DNA of 64,000 bases from Blastococcus sp. CT_GayMR19. Its GTDB lineage: Bacteria; Actinomycetota; Actinomycetes; Mycobacteriales; Geodermatophilaceae. Location of the stretch: positions 143,689 through 207,688 of the forward strand of contig NZ_SPQL01000009.1 of assembly GCF_004570385.1 (NCBI RefSeq), read 5' to 3'. Position numbers and translations under genes: made by a program. The notes under the pieces are model-generated. The model saw only the letters and a list, made by a program, of their open reading frames with translations, made no database searches and had not been told where the DNA came from. Numbering within the stretch: position 1 is the first letter of the stretch; every line of letters starts with the position of its first letter. Shown here in pieces: positions 45,360 to 53,470 of the stretch.

Positions 45360-47186
45360 TCAGGAGCGGTGGTGCACTTCCGGGAGGCGGTAGACCGGGG
45401 TCGGGATGCCCACCTGCCGGGCCTTGAGCTGCAGCGCCAGGCAGAGCGAGTAGTACCGCGCCTGGGCCAGGTTGCCGCCCTGGAACCACAGGCCCTCCTG
45501 CCGGGTCGGCTTCCACATGTTGCGCTGCTCGCCCTCCCACGGTCCGGGGTCGTTCGTCGTCCCCGATCCGTGTCCCCACACCTTGCCGACCGTGTCGGCG
45601 ACCTGCTGCGAGATGAGCTCGGCGGCCCAGCCGGTCATCGATCCGTAGCCGGTGGCATGGACGACCACATCGGCCGGCAGCGCGGTGCCGTCGGTGAGGA
45701 CGACCGAATCCTCGGTGAGCTCCCGCACGCCCCCGCGGGCGAGCCGCACCCGGCCGTCGGCGATCAGCTCGGACGCACCCACGTCGATGTAGTAGCCGGA
45801 GCCGCGGCGGAGGTACTTCAGGCCCAGCCCCGTCTCGTCCTCGCCGAAGTCGAGCAGGAAACCCGCTCGCTCCAGCCGGGCGTAGAAGCCGGCGTCCCGC
45901 TCCCGGATCGCGTCCCAGATGGGTTTCTGGACGTCGGGCAGCGTGCGGAAGGGCATCGACGCGACGAGGGTGTCGGCCTTGTGGGTCGTGATCCCGGCGG
46001 CGAGGGCGCGCTCGGAGTAGAGCCTGCCGTGCGCCAGTTCCATGAGCGTCTCGGACCGGACGACGAGCGTCGACGAGCGCTGCACCATCGTCACGTCCGC
46101 GCCGGCCTCCCACAGGGCCGCCGCGATGTCGTGCGCGGAGTTGTTCGACCCGATGATCACGGCCTTCCTGCCCCGGTAGGCGTCGGGCCCCGGGTGCTCG
46201 GAGGAATGGTGCTGGTCGCCGCGGAACCTGTCCCGGCCGGGCACGTCGGGGATGTTCGGCCGCCCCGACATGCCGGTGGCGAGCACGAGATGCTGCGGGC
46301 GCAGGGTGAGTTCCTCGCCGTCCCGCTCGACGACGACCTCCCATGCGCCGGTGGTGGGGTCGTAGCCGGCCCGGCGGCAGGTGGTGGACCCCCAGTAGTT
46401 GATCTCCATGACCCGGACGTACATCTCGAGCCAATCGGCGATCTTGTCCTTCGGTGAGAAGACCGGCCAGTTGGCGGGGAAGTCGAGATAGGGGAGGTGG
46501 TCGATCCAGACCGGGTCGTGCAGGCACAGCGACTTGTAGCGGTTGCGCCACGTGTCCCCGGGGCGGGGATTGCGGTCCACCACCACCGTGGGCACGTCCA
46601 GCTGCCGGAGCCGCGCGGCCAGGGCGATGCCGCCTTGGCCGCCCCCCACGACGAGCACGTACGGCTGCCTCGTGCGGCCCAGCTCCGAGAACTCCGCCGT
46701 GCGCTGTTCCAGCCACGTCTGCCGGCCGGGCCGCACGCCGTGCTCGGCGCCCCGGGGACGGCGTTCGCTCATCGGCTCCTCGTGGCCGGTGAGCTCGTAG
46801 AGCGTGGTGAGCAGGGTGAAGGCGCGGCCGTCCCGGAGCCGCACCACGCCGCGACCCCGCCCCACTGCGGTCTCGAACTCGATCAGGGCGGTCGTCGTCC
46901 CGTCGGCCTCGGTCGGCTCCTCGGAGGCGGCGAACCCGTGCGGCCCCGTGACCTCGAGTGTCGCGCGCAACAGGTCCCGGACGCCGTCCCGCCCCTCGAC
47001 CGTGGTGATGTTCCAGGTGAAGGCGATCAGGTCCCGCCAGTAGCTGACGTCGCCGAACAGCTCGGCCGCCCGCTCCACGTCCCGTGTCGTCAGCGCGTGC
47101 TCGAAGTCCGACAGCCAGGCGTCGACCTGCGCTGCCGGGCCGGTCGCGGGCCGGGGGTGGGCGTGGGGCACGGGCGCACTCTGCAC
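45360..47186 (-). CDS. Flavin-dependent monooxygenase with NTF2-like domain, copy 2
   Basis: A 608-residue paralogue of the downstream monooxygenase, collinear over its full length: NTF2-like domain (about 19-139), FAD motif GGGQGG near 181-186, FRGDQHHSSEH and IIGSNNSAHDI. Differences concentrate in the N-terminus and the region matching residues 390-420, where substrate binding would differ. CAGGAG lies eight bases before the GTG start, 27 bases after the Fe-S dehydrogenase stop, so it is cotranscribed with the upstream hydroxyacid genes. A 255-base gap with no clear gene separates it from copy 1. Confidence 0.9.
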   Translation of the reverse strand: MQSAPVPHAHPRPATGPAAQVDAWLSDFEHALTTRDVERAAELFGDVSYWRDLIAFTWNITTVEGRDGVRDLLRATLEVTGPHGFAASEEPTEADGTTTALIEFETAVGRGRGVVRLRDGRAFTLLTTLYELTGHEEPMSERRPRGAEHGVRPGRQTWLEQRTAEFSELGRTRQPYVLVVGGGQGGIALAARLRQLDVPTVVVDRNPRPGDTWRNRYKSLCLHDPVWIDHLPYLDFPANWPVFSPKDKIADWLEMYVRVMEINYWGSTTCRRAGYDPTTGAWEVVVERDGEELTLRPQHLVLATGMSGRPNIPDVPGRDRFRGDQHHSSEHPGPDAYRGRKAVIIGSNNSAHDIAAALWEAGADVTMVQRSSTLVVRSETLMELAHGRLYSERALAAGITTHKADTLVASMPFRTLPDVQKPIWDAIRERDAGFYARLERAGFLLDFGEDETGLGLKYLRRGSGYYIDVGASELIADGRVRLARGGVRELTEDSVVLTDGTALPADVVVHATGYGSMTGWAAELISQQVADTVGKVWGHGSGTTNDPGPWEGEQRNMWKPTRQEGLWFQGGNLAQARYYSLCLALQLKARQVGIPTPVYRLPEVHHRS

Positions 47187-47213
47187 GATGCGGTCTCCTG
47201 ACGGAACGGCCGG

Positions 47214-50060
47214 TCAGCGCAGGTGCTGCGCCAGCAGCTCCGCCAGGTGCAGACCGCGCCGGCCGGCCAGCTGGTCGAGCTGGGTGCGGCAGGAGAACCC
47301 GTCGGCCAGGACGACGGCGCCGTCCGGCAGCCCCCGCACCGCCGGGAGCAGCTGCTGCTCGGCGATCGCCACGGACACGTCGTGGTGGCCCCGCTCGACG
47401 CCCCAGTTGCCCGCGAGCCCGCAGCAGCCGCCGAGCCGGGTGACGCGCGCACCGGCCCGGGCGAGGAGCTGCGCGTCGGCCGACCAGCCCATGACCGAGG
47501 CGTGGTGGCAGTGCGGCTGCGCGACGATCTCCACGCCGTCCATCGCGGGTGGCGCCCAGCCGGAGGTGTCCGCCAGCAGCTCGGCCAGGGTGCGGGTGCC
47601 GGCGGCGACACGTTCGGCGGCCGCGCCGCCGACCAGTTCGAGGGCCTCGCTGCGCAGGGCGGCGGTGCACGAGGGCTCGACGCCGACGACCGGGATGCCG
47701 GCGTCGACCAGCGGGGCGAGGGTCTCGACGGTGTGCCGGAGCGTCTTCCGGGCGGTGTCCAGCTGACCGGTCGTGATCCAGGTCAGCCCGCAGCAGGTGT
47801 CCGCGCCGGGGACCTGGACCCGGTAGCCGGCCGCCTCGAGCACGCGGGCGGCGGCGGCTGCCACCTCCGGGGCGAAGTGGTCGGTGAACGAGTCCACCCA
47901 CAGCGCCACCGGCGCGCCGCCGTCGGTCCAGCCGGAATGGCCATTGCGGCCGGACTCGGCCCACTCCTGCCGGAAGGTGCGCATCGCGAACGGCGGGACG
48001 TCGCGGCGCTGGTCCATCCCGGCCGACCACTTGGCCAGCCGCCCGCCGAGGCGGGACGCGAGGAACGCGTTCACCAGCCGCGGCGCGCGGGCGGCGAGGT
48101 CGGCCCACCGCGGCAGCCGGCCCAGCGTGTAGTGGGCCCGCGGGCGGAACCGGCGGCGGTAGGACTGGTGCAGGACCTCGGCCTTGTAGGACGCCATGTC
48201 CACGCCGGTGGGGCAGTCCCGGGAACAGCCCTTGCACGACAGGCAGAGGTCGAGGGCGTCGTGCACCTCGGGTGAGCGCCAGTCCCGGACCGGACCCCCG
48301 GGGGCGAGCATCTCCTGCAGGACGCGGGCGCGGCCGCGCGTGGTGTCCTTCTCCTCGCGGGTGGCGCCCCAGGACGGGCACATGACACCGCCGGAGGCCG
48401 ACAGGTCGGCGCGGCACTTGCCGACCCCGGTGCACCGGTGGACGGCGGCGGCGAAGTCCCCGCCGTCGTGCCGGTAGGCCAGCGCGAGCCCCTCGCGCCT
48501 CGGCTGCACGGCGGCGATGCGGATGTCCTCGTCGAGCTTCGCGGGCCGCACCAGGATGCCCGGGTTGAGGACGTCGTCGGGGTCGAACACCGCCTTGACC
48601 CGCTCGAACAGCCCGAGGACGGCGGGGGAGTACATGTACGCCAGCAGCTCCCCGCGCGCCCGCCCGTCGCCGTGCTCGCCGGACATCGACCCGCCGTGCT
48701 CGGCCACCAGGCGGGCGGCGTCCTCGATGAAGGCCCGGTAGCGCGACCGGCCGCGGTCCGGACCGGATCCGAAGGGGAAGTCGATCCGGCCGTGGATGCA
48801 GCCGTCGCCGAAGTGCCCGTAGGGCACGCACTGCAGCCCGTGCTCGTCGAGCAGCGCCTCGAAGCCACGGAGATAGGTGCCGAGGCGCTCGACGGGGACG
48901 GCGGCGTCCTCCCAGCCGGCGTGGGCGGGGCGGCCGTCGCTGGTGCGGGCCGCGAGCCCCGCGCCGTCCTCCCGGATCCGCCACAGCGCCGCCGCTTCGG
49001 CGGCATCGGTCACGACGAGGGAGTCCAGCGCCCCGGCGTCGGCGAGCACCCGGCCGGCCCGGTCGACCACCTCGGCGACGCTGTCGCCGGTCAGCTCGAC
49101 CATCAGCCAGCCCTCGCCGCGCGGCAGATCGGGGACGACGGCGGCGGGGACGTCCCGCAGCCGCTGGACGATGCGCGCGTCCATCCCCTCGACGGCCGCG
49201 GGGGAGTGCGGCAGCAGCGCGGGCGTGGCATCGGCGGCGTCGGCCATCGTGGGGTAGCCGAGCACGATCAGGCCCCGGTACGGCGCATCGGCGACCAGCC
49301 GCACGGTCGCGCCCAGGACGACCGCGAGCGTGCCCTCGCTCCCGACCAGGGCGCGGCCGACGTCGAAGCCGCGTTCGGGCAGCAGGTGCTCCAGCGAGTA
49401 GCCCGACACCTGCCGGCCGAACCGGCCCAGCTCGGTGCGGATCGCGGCCAGCTCGCCCTCCACGAGGCGGTGCAGGTCGGCGAGGACGCCGGGTGCCGCG
49501 ATCGTGCCGCCCTCCAGCCGCAGCCGCTCGCCCGACCCGGTGACGACGTCGAGGCCGACCACGTTGTCCGACGTCCGGCCGTAGCCCAGCGCGCGGGACC
49601 CGCAGGCGTTGTTGCCGATCATGCCGCCGACCGTGCAGCGGTTGTGCGTGCTCGGGTCGGGGCCGAAGCGCAGGCCGTACGGCTTCGCGGCGGACTGCAG
49701 GGCCGCCTGGACCAGGCCCGGCTCGACGACCGCCGTGGATGCCTCCCCGTCCACCAGCAGCGCCCGGTTCAGGTACCGGCTGGTGTCGAGGACGACGCCG
49801 GCGCCGACGGCGTTCCCCGCGATCGACGTCCCCGCGCCGCGTGCGGTCAGCGGGACCCCGAGGGAGCGGCAGACCTCCAGCGTCGCGACGATCTCGTCGG
49901 CATGCCGCGGCCGGACGACCGCTCGGGGGAGGACGCGGTACAGCGACGCGTCCGAGGAGTAGAGCGCGCGGGCCAGCCCGGAACCGTCCACGTCGGCGAT
50001 CCCGGCGCCGCGCAGGGCGGCGAGCAGGTCGCCGTCGACGGTGTCGGGGCGGCTCACCAC
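47214..50060 (-). CDS. FAD/Fe-S D-2-hydroxyacid dehydrogenase (YdiJ-like)
   Basis: A 948-residue two-part dehydrogenase. The N-terminal half is a GlcD/DLD-type flavoprotein (FAD motif TARGAGTSIAGNAVG near 72-86; EHGDGRARGELL; GHFGDGCIHGRIDFP). The C-terminal half is an Fe-S reductase: CLSCKGCSRDCPTG plus two CCG motifs (DTCCGLTW, GGCCGLAG). This fused layout is that of E. coli YdiJ, a D-2-hydroxyglutarate dehydrogenase, and of long D-lactate dehydrogenases. The preceding gene encodes a transhydrogenase that would make D-2-hydroxyglutarate, which favours that substrate. GTG 50060 or GTG 50057 (GTGA overlap) is the start. Confidence 0.9.
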   Translation of the reverse strand: MVSRPDTVDGDLLAALRGAGIADVDGSGLARALYSSDASLYRVLPRAVVRPRHADEIVATLEVCRSLGVPLTARGAGTSIAGNAVGAGVVLDTSRYLNRALLVDGEASTAVVEPGLVQAALQSAAKPYGLRFGPDPSTHNRCTVGGMIGNNACGSRALGYGRTSDNVVGLDVVTGSGERLRLEGGTIAAPGVLADLHRLVEGELAAIRTELGRFGRQVSGYSLEHLLPERGFDVGRALVGSEGTLAVVLGATVRLVADAPYRGLIVLGYPTMADAADATPALLPHSPAAVEGMDARIVQRLRDVPAAVVPDLPRGEGWLMVELTGDSVAEVVDRAGRVLADAGALDSLVVTDAAEAAALWRIREDGAGLAARTSDGRPAHAGWEDAAVPVERLGTYLRGFEALLDEHGLQCVPYGHFGDGCIHGRIDFPFGSGPDRGRSRYRAFIEDAARLVAEHGGSMSGEHGDGRARGELLAYMYSPAVLGLFERVKAVFDPDDVLNPGILVRPAKLDEDIRIAAVQPRREGLALAYRHDGGDFAAAVHRCTGVGKCRADLSASGGVMCPSWGATREEKDTTRGRARVLQEMLAPGGPVRDWRSPEVHDALDLCLSCKGCSRDCPTGVDMASYKAEVLHQSYRRRFRPRAHYTLGRLPRWADLAARAPRLVNAFLASRLGGRLAKWSAGMDQRRDVPPFAMRTFRQEWAESGRNGHSGWTDGGAPVALWVDSFTDHFAPEVAAAAARVLEAAGYRVQVPGADTCCGLTWITTGQLDTARKTLRHTVETLAPLVDAGIPVVGVEPSCTAALRSEALELVGGAAAERVAAGTRTLAELLADTSGWAPPAMDGVEIVAQPHCHHASVMGWSADAQLLARAGARVTRLGGCCGLAGNWGVERGHHDVSVAIAEQQLLPAVRGLPDGAVVLADGFSCRTQLDQLAGRRGLHLAELLAQHLR

Positions 50061-51349
50061 AGGTCGATCGAGCGGCGGTAGACCTCGGCGACGTCGTCCT
50101 CGGTGACCTGCTTGGGGGCGGTCGCCAGCAGTCGCTGCTGCTTCATCGTGCCGTCGACGAGGTCGCCGATGTCGCCCTGGTCGTAGCCGACCGCGCCGAT
50201 GCCGGCCGGGATCCCGATGTCGCGCATCAGGTCGGTGAGCACGGTGGGCAGGAACGCGGCCGGGTCGTCCGGCTCGTCGGCGCCCGGGGCCAGCAGCAGC
50301 GCGGCGCGGCGGTGGCGGTCGGGGGAGGCGTCGAAGGTGAAGCGGAAGGCCTCCGGCGCGGTCAGGGACACCGCCATGCCGTGCGGCACCATCGGTTCGT
50401 GGGCGGGATAGCCCGCGGGGTGGAAGTCCTTCACCCGGCCGGCGATCGGGTAGGCGTTGGCGTGCGGGATGTGCACGCCGGCGTTGCCGAACCCCATGCC
50501 GGCGAAGGTCGCGGCCATCGCCATGGTCGACCGTGCCTCGAAGTCCTCGCCGTCGTGCACCGCGCGCCGGAACGCGCTCGCGAGCAGCGACAGCGACTTC
50601 TCCGCGTACAGGTCGGCGATGGGGTTGGAGCCGCAGTACGGGACCCGCTGCTCGGGCCGCTTGTGGTCGTAGCTGGTGTACGGGCGCGCGGTGTAGCTCT
50701 CCAGCGCGTGGCAGAGGATGTCCATCCCCGAGGCGGCCGTGACCTCGGCCGGCTGGGTCCGGGTGAGCAGCGGGTCGACGACGGCCAGCGTGGGCCGCAG
50801 CCGCACGTGGCTGATGCCCGTCTTCACCTTCAGGGAGAGCACGTCGAGCACGCAGATGGTCGTGCTCTCCGCGCCGGTGCCGGTGGTCGTGGGGACGGCG
50901 ACGAGCGGCAGGAGCGGGTTCACCGGGGCCCTGCCACCGCCGACCGGCTTGTTGATGTAGTCCATCAGCTCACCGGGGTTGGTCGTCAGCAGGTTCACGG
51001 CCTTCGCCGTGTCGATGCTGGTGCCGCCCCCGACGGCGACGATCGCGTCCCAGGGCCCGGTGTCGCGGGCGAACGCGATCGCCTGCTCCATGCTCTCGTC
51101 GGTGGGCTCGACGTGCGCGCCGTCGAATACCCGGGCCTCGATGCCGAACTGAGCCATCTGGTCGGCCACCCGCTGCGGGTGCCCGGTGGCGGCGACCCCC
51201 GGGTCGGTGACGACGAGCACCCGCTTGGCGCCCGTGAGGCTGAGGTCGTAGCCGATCTCGTCGGCGGCCCCCGGTCCGAACTTGAGCTGGGGGGCACCGT
51301 AGGTGAAGACGCTCTCGGGGTTCGCGGGGAGGGACAGCGGCGCGCTCAT
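50054..51349 (-). CDS. Iron alcohol dehydrogenase, hydroxyacid-oxoacid transhydrogenase-like
   Basis: A 431-residue group III metal-dependent dehydrogenase. The nucleotide motif VGGGTSIDTAKAVNL is at about 106-120 and the metal site in MDILCHALESYTARPY and VHIPHANAYPI. Blocks such as HVEPTDESMEQAIAFA, VPTTTGTGAESTT and FAGMGFGNAGVHI resemble animal and bacterial hydroxyacid-oxoacid transhydrogenase (ADHFE1), which converts 4-hydroxybutyrate plus 2-oxoglutarate to succinic semialdehyde plus D-2-hydroxyglutarate. The stop overlaps the dehydrogenase gene that could re-oxidise that product. ATG 51349 is chosen; ATG 51367 would add six residues. Confidence 0.88.
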   Translation of the reverse strand: MSAPLSLPANPESVFTYGAPQLKFGPGAADEIGYDLSLTGAKRVLVVTDPGVAATGHPQRVADQMAQFGIEARVFDGAHVEPTDESMEQAIAFARDTGPWDAIVAVGGGTSIDTAKAVNLLTTNPGELMDYINKPVGGGRAPVNPLLPLVAVPTTTGTGAESTTICVLDVLSLKVKTGISHVRLRPTLAVVDPLLTRTQPAEVTAASGMDILCHALESYTARPYTSYDHKRPEQRVPYCGSNPIADLYAEKSLSLLASAFRRAVHDGEDFEARSTMAMAATFAGMGFGNAGVHIPHANAYPIAGRVKDFHPAGYPAHEPMVPHGMAVSLTAPEAFRFTFDASPDRHRRAALLLAPGADEPDDPAAFLPTVLTDLMRDIGIPAGIGAVGYDQGDIGDLVDGTMKQQRLLATAPKQVTEDDVAEVYRRSIDLW

Positions 51350-51435
51350 GGAGCGATCTTCGACCATGGCCCGGCGAGGGGCCACGGGACCGGGGCACCG
51401 GGGCGGGGCCACCGGTCGTGGCCCCGCCGCAGGGC

Positions 51436-51834
51436 TCACTCCGTCGGGGGCTCGTCCTTGCCGGCCTCCTCCATCGCGTCCGCCTCCTCCTTCGTCTTGT
51501 GCACCGCGCCGTCGGCGTGCTCGGGCGGGCCGTAGACCGTGTAGAGGATCAGCGGGTTCGGGCCGGTGTTGAGGAAGTTGTGCTTCTTCCCGGCGGGGAC
51601 GACGACGAGGTCGCCCTGCGCCACGTTCTTCTCCGTCCCCGAGACGACGGCCTTACCGGTCCCGCTGACGAAGGTGAGGATCTGGTCGACGTCGTCGTGG
51701 ACCTCCTCGCCGATCTCACCGCCCGGCGGGATGGTCATGATCACCAGCTGGCTGTGCTCGCCGGTCCAGAGCACCCGGCGGAAGTCGGGGCTCTTCTCGG
51801 CCTCGGTGGCGATGCTGAAGTTGATGACGGCCAT
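51436..51834 (-). CDS. Cupin-domain protein
   Basis: A 132-residue single-domain cupin. The first motif is seen as GGEIGEEVHDDVDQIL and the second in GDLVVVPAGKKHNFLNTG, supplying His/Glu metal ligands. The C-terminus is acidic and Lys-rich. GAGGAACG precedes the ATG. It lies 86 bases upstream of the transhydrogenase gene on the same strand and may be a small isomerase/oxygenase of the same pathway or an unrelated stress cupin. Confidence 0.87.
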   Translation of the reverse strand: MAVINFSIATEAEKSPDFRRVLWTGEHSQLVIMTIPPGGEIGEEVHDDVDQILTFVSGTGKAVVSGTEKNVAQGDLVVVPAGKKHNFLNTGPNPLILYTVYGPPEHADGAVHKTKEEADAMEEAGKDEPPTE

Positions 51835-52067
51835 GGACGGCGTTCCTCTCGTCGGTTCGTTCGCGCTGGTCGGCCCGGCAGGGAGATGCACCGGACGACG
51901 GACGAGGGTGCTCCTGCCCGCGCGGGGGGCCGGCTAGTCGTCCCCGTGACCGCCGTCCCGCATCGGGTGATCGCGAGGCCACCCGGAAACCACCGCCGCC
52001 GACCGGCCGTGACGGAACTCACCGGTCCGCGCGGAAGTTCTGACCCGCGGCCGGCGTCGTCATCGAC

Positions 52068-53417
52068 GTGACCACGTCGACCGCCCAGGACGCGCCTGCC
52101 CTGGCCCGGCCGACGGCCCGCGCCTACGTGGTGTGGGTGGTCGCCCTCGTCGCCTACGCGGTCGCCGTCTTCCACCGCTCCTCGCTGGGCGTGGCGGCGG
52201 TCGAGGCGCAGGAGCGGTTCTCCGCGGGCGCCTCGGCGGTCTCGCTGTTCCTCGTCGTGCAGCTGGCCGTCTACGCGGGCCTGCAGATACCCGTGGGCGT
52301 GGCGCTGGACCGGCTGGGCTCGCGCCGCATGATCCTGGCCGGGGCGCTCACGATGGCCGCGGGCCAGCTGGTGCTCGCGCTGGCCTCCGACGTCCCGACC
52401 GCCGTCGCCGCGCGTGTGCTGGTCGGCGCCGGTGACGCCATGACGTTCATCAGCGTCCTGCGGCTGGTCGCGCTGTGGTTCCCCGGCCGGACGGTCCCGC
52501 TGATCACGCAGCTCACGGGCATCCTGGGCCAGCTCGGTTCCATCGCGGCGGCCTATCCGCTGGTCGCCCTGCTGCACGGCACGTCGTGGCAGACGACGTT
52601 CCTCGGTGCGGCCGCGACCGGTGTGCTGGTCGGCGTGCTCGTCCTCGTCGCCCTGCGCGACGCCCCGCCGGGCACCGTGACCGGACCTCCGCCCGGCCTG
52701 GGCGAGCTGCGCCGGAGGCTGGCCGACACGTGGCGCGAGTCCGGGACGCGCATCGGGCTGTACACGCACCTGGTCACCCAGTTCTCGGGCACCGTCTTCG
52801 CGCTGCTCTGGGGCTATCCGTTCCTCGTGGTCGGCCAGGGCCGGTCACCGGGGACGGCGGCCGCCCTCCTCACCCTGCTCGTGCTGGTGGCGATGTGCGT
52901 CGGTCCGCTCTTCGGACGCCTCTGCGGGCGGTGGCCGCTGCGCCGCTCGGATCTGGTCTTCACGATCCTCGCCGCCACGGTCGCCGCGTGGACCGTCGTC
53001 CTGCTGTGGCCGGGGCGGGCGCCGCTGCCGGTGCTGATCGTCCTCGTCGTCATCCTCGGCACCAACGGGCCCGGCTCGATGATCGGCTTCGACTACGCCC
53101 GCACGTGGAACCCCGTCGAGCGGCAGGGCAGTGCCAGCGGGGTGGTCAACGTGGGTGGCTTCGTGGCCTCGCTGCTGACCATCCTGGCCGTGGGTGCGGT
53201 TCTCGACCTGCTCACCCCGGAGGCCGCGACCGCGTACAGCCTGGACGCGTTCCGTGCGGCGTTCGCCGTGCAGTACGTGATCTGGGCGGTGGGCCTGATC
53301 GGGGTGCTCCGCCACCGGCGCCTGCTGCGGGCCCGGATGGCCCGGGACGGCGTCGTGCTGGCCCCGCTGCACGCCGCGGTCGCGGCGCGGTTCCGGGGCG
53401 GCTCGGCCTACCGCTGA
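52068..53417 (+). CDS. MFS transporter
   Basis: A 449-residue, 12-helix major facilitator protein. RPTARAYVVWVVALVAYAVA begins helix 1, the loop 2-3 motif is LDRLGSRRMILAG, and VGAGDAMTFISVLRLVALWF is typical of anion/sugar-phosphate or nitrate-like carriers. The substrate is not predictable. The GTG start lies in a 233-base gap from the divergent cupin gene and lacks a clear ribosome site; later starts would remove the first helix. Confidence 0.85.
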   Translation: MTTSTAQDAPALARPTARAYVVWVVALVAYAVAVFHRSSLGVAAVEAQERFSAGASAVSLFLVVQLAVYAGLQIPVGVALDRLGSRRMILAGALTMAAGQLVLALASDVPTAVAARVLVGAGDAMTFISVLRLVALWFPGRTVPLITQLTGILGQLGSIAAAYPLVALLHGTSWQTTFLGAAATGVLVGVLVLVALRDAPPGTVTGPPPGLGELRRRLADTWRESGTRIGLYTHLVTQFSGTVFALLWGYPFLVVGQGRSPGTAAALLTLLVLVAMCVGPLFGRLCGRWPLRRSDLVFTILAATVAAWTVVLLWPGRAPLPVLIVLVVILGTNGPGSMIGFDYARTWNPVERQGSASGVVNVGGFVASLLTILAVGAVLDLLTPEAATAYSLDAFRAAFAVQYVIWAVGLIGVLRHRRLLRARMARDGVVLAPLHAAVAARFRGGSAYR

Positions 53418-53470
53418 CCGCACGGCGCGACCTGCTGCGACGGTTCCCGGTCGGGTGGACACTTCCCGGC

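Noticed and set aside
43047..46457. A plus-strand open frame of 1136 codons spanning both monooxygenase genes
   Set aside because: It is antisense to two genes with clear FAD/NADP motifs, is rich in Arg/Val/Gly/Asp/His with no recognisable domain, and arises from the GC-rich third-position bias of the real genes.
45160..48984. A minus-strand open frame of 1274 codons
   Set aside because: It runs out of frame through the monooxygenase and dehydrogenase genes; its Arg/Gly/Pro-rich product has no motif, while the overlapping frames encode conserved enzymes.
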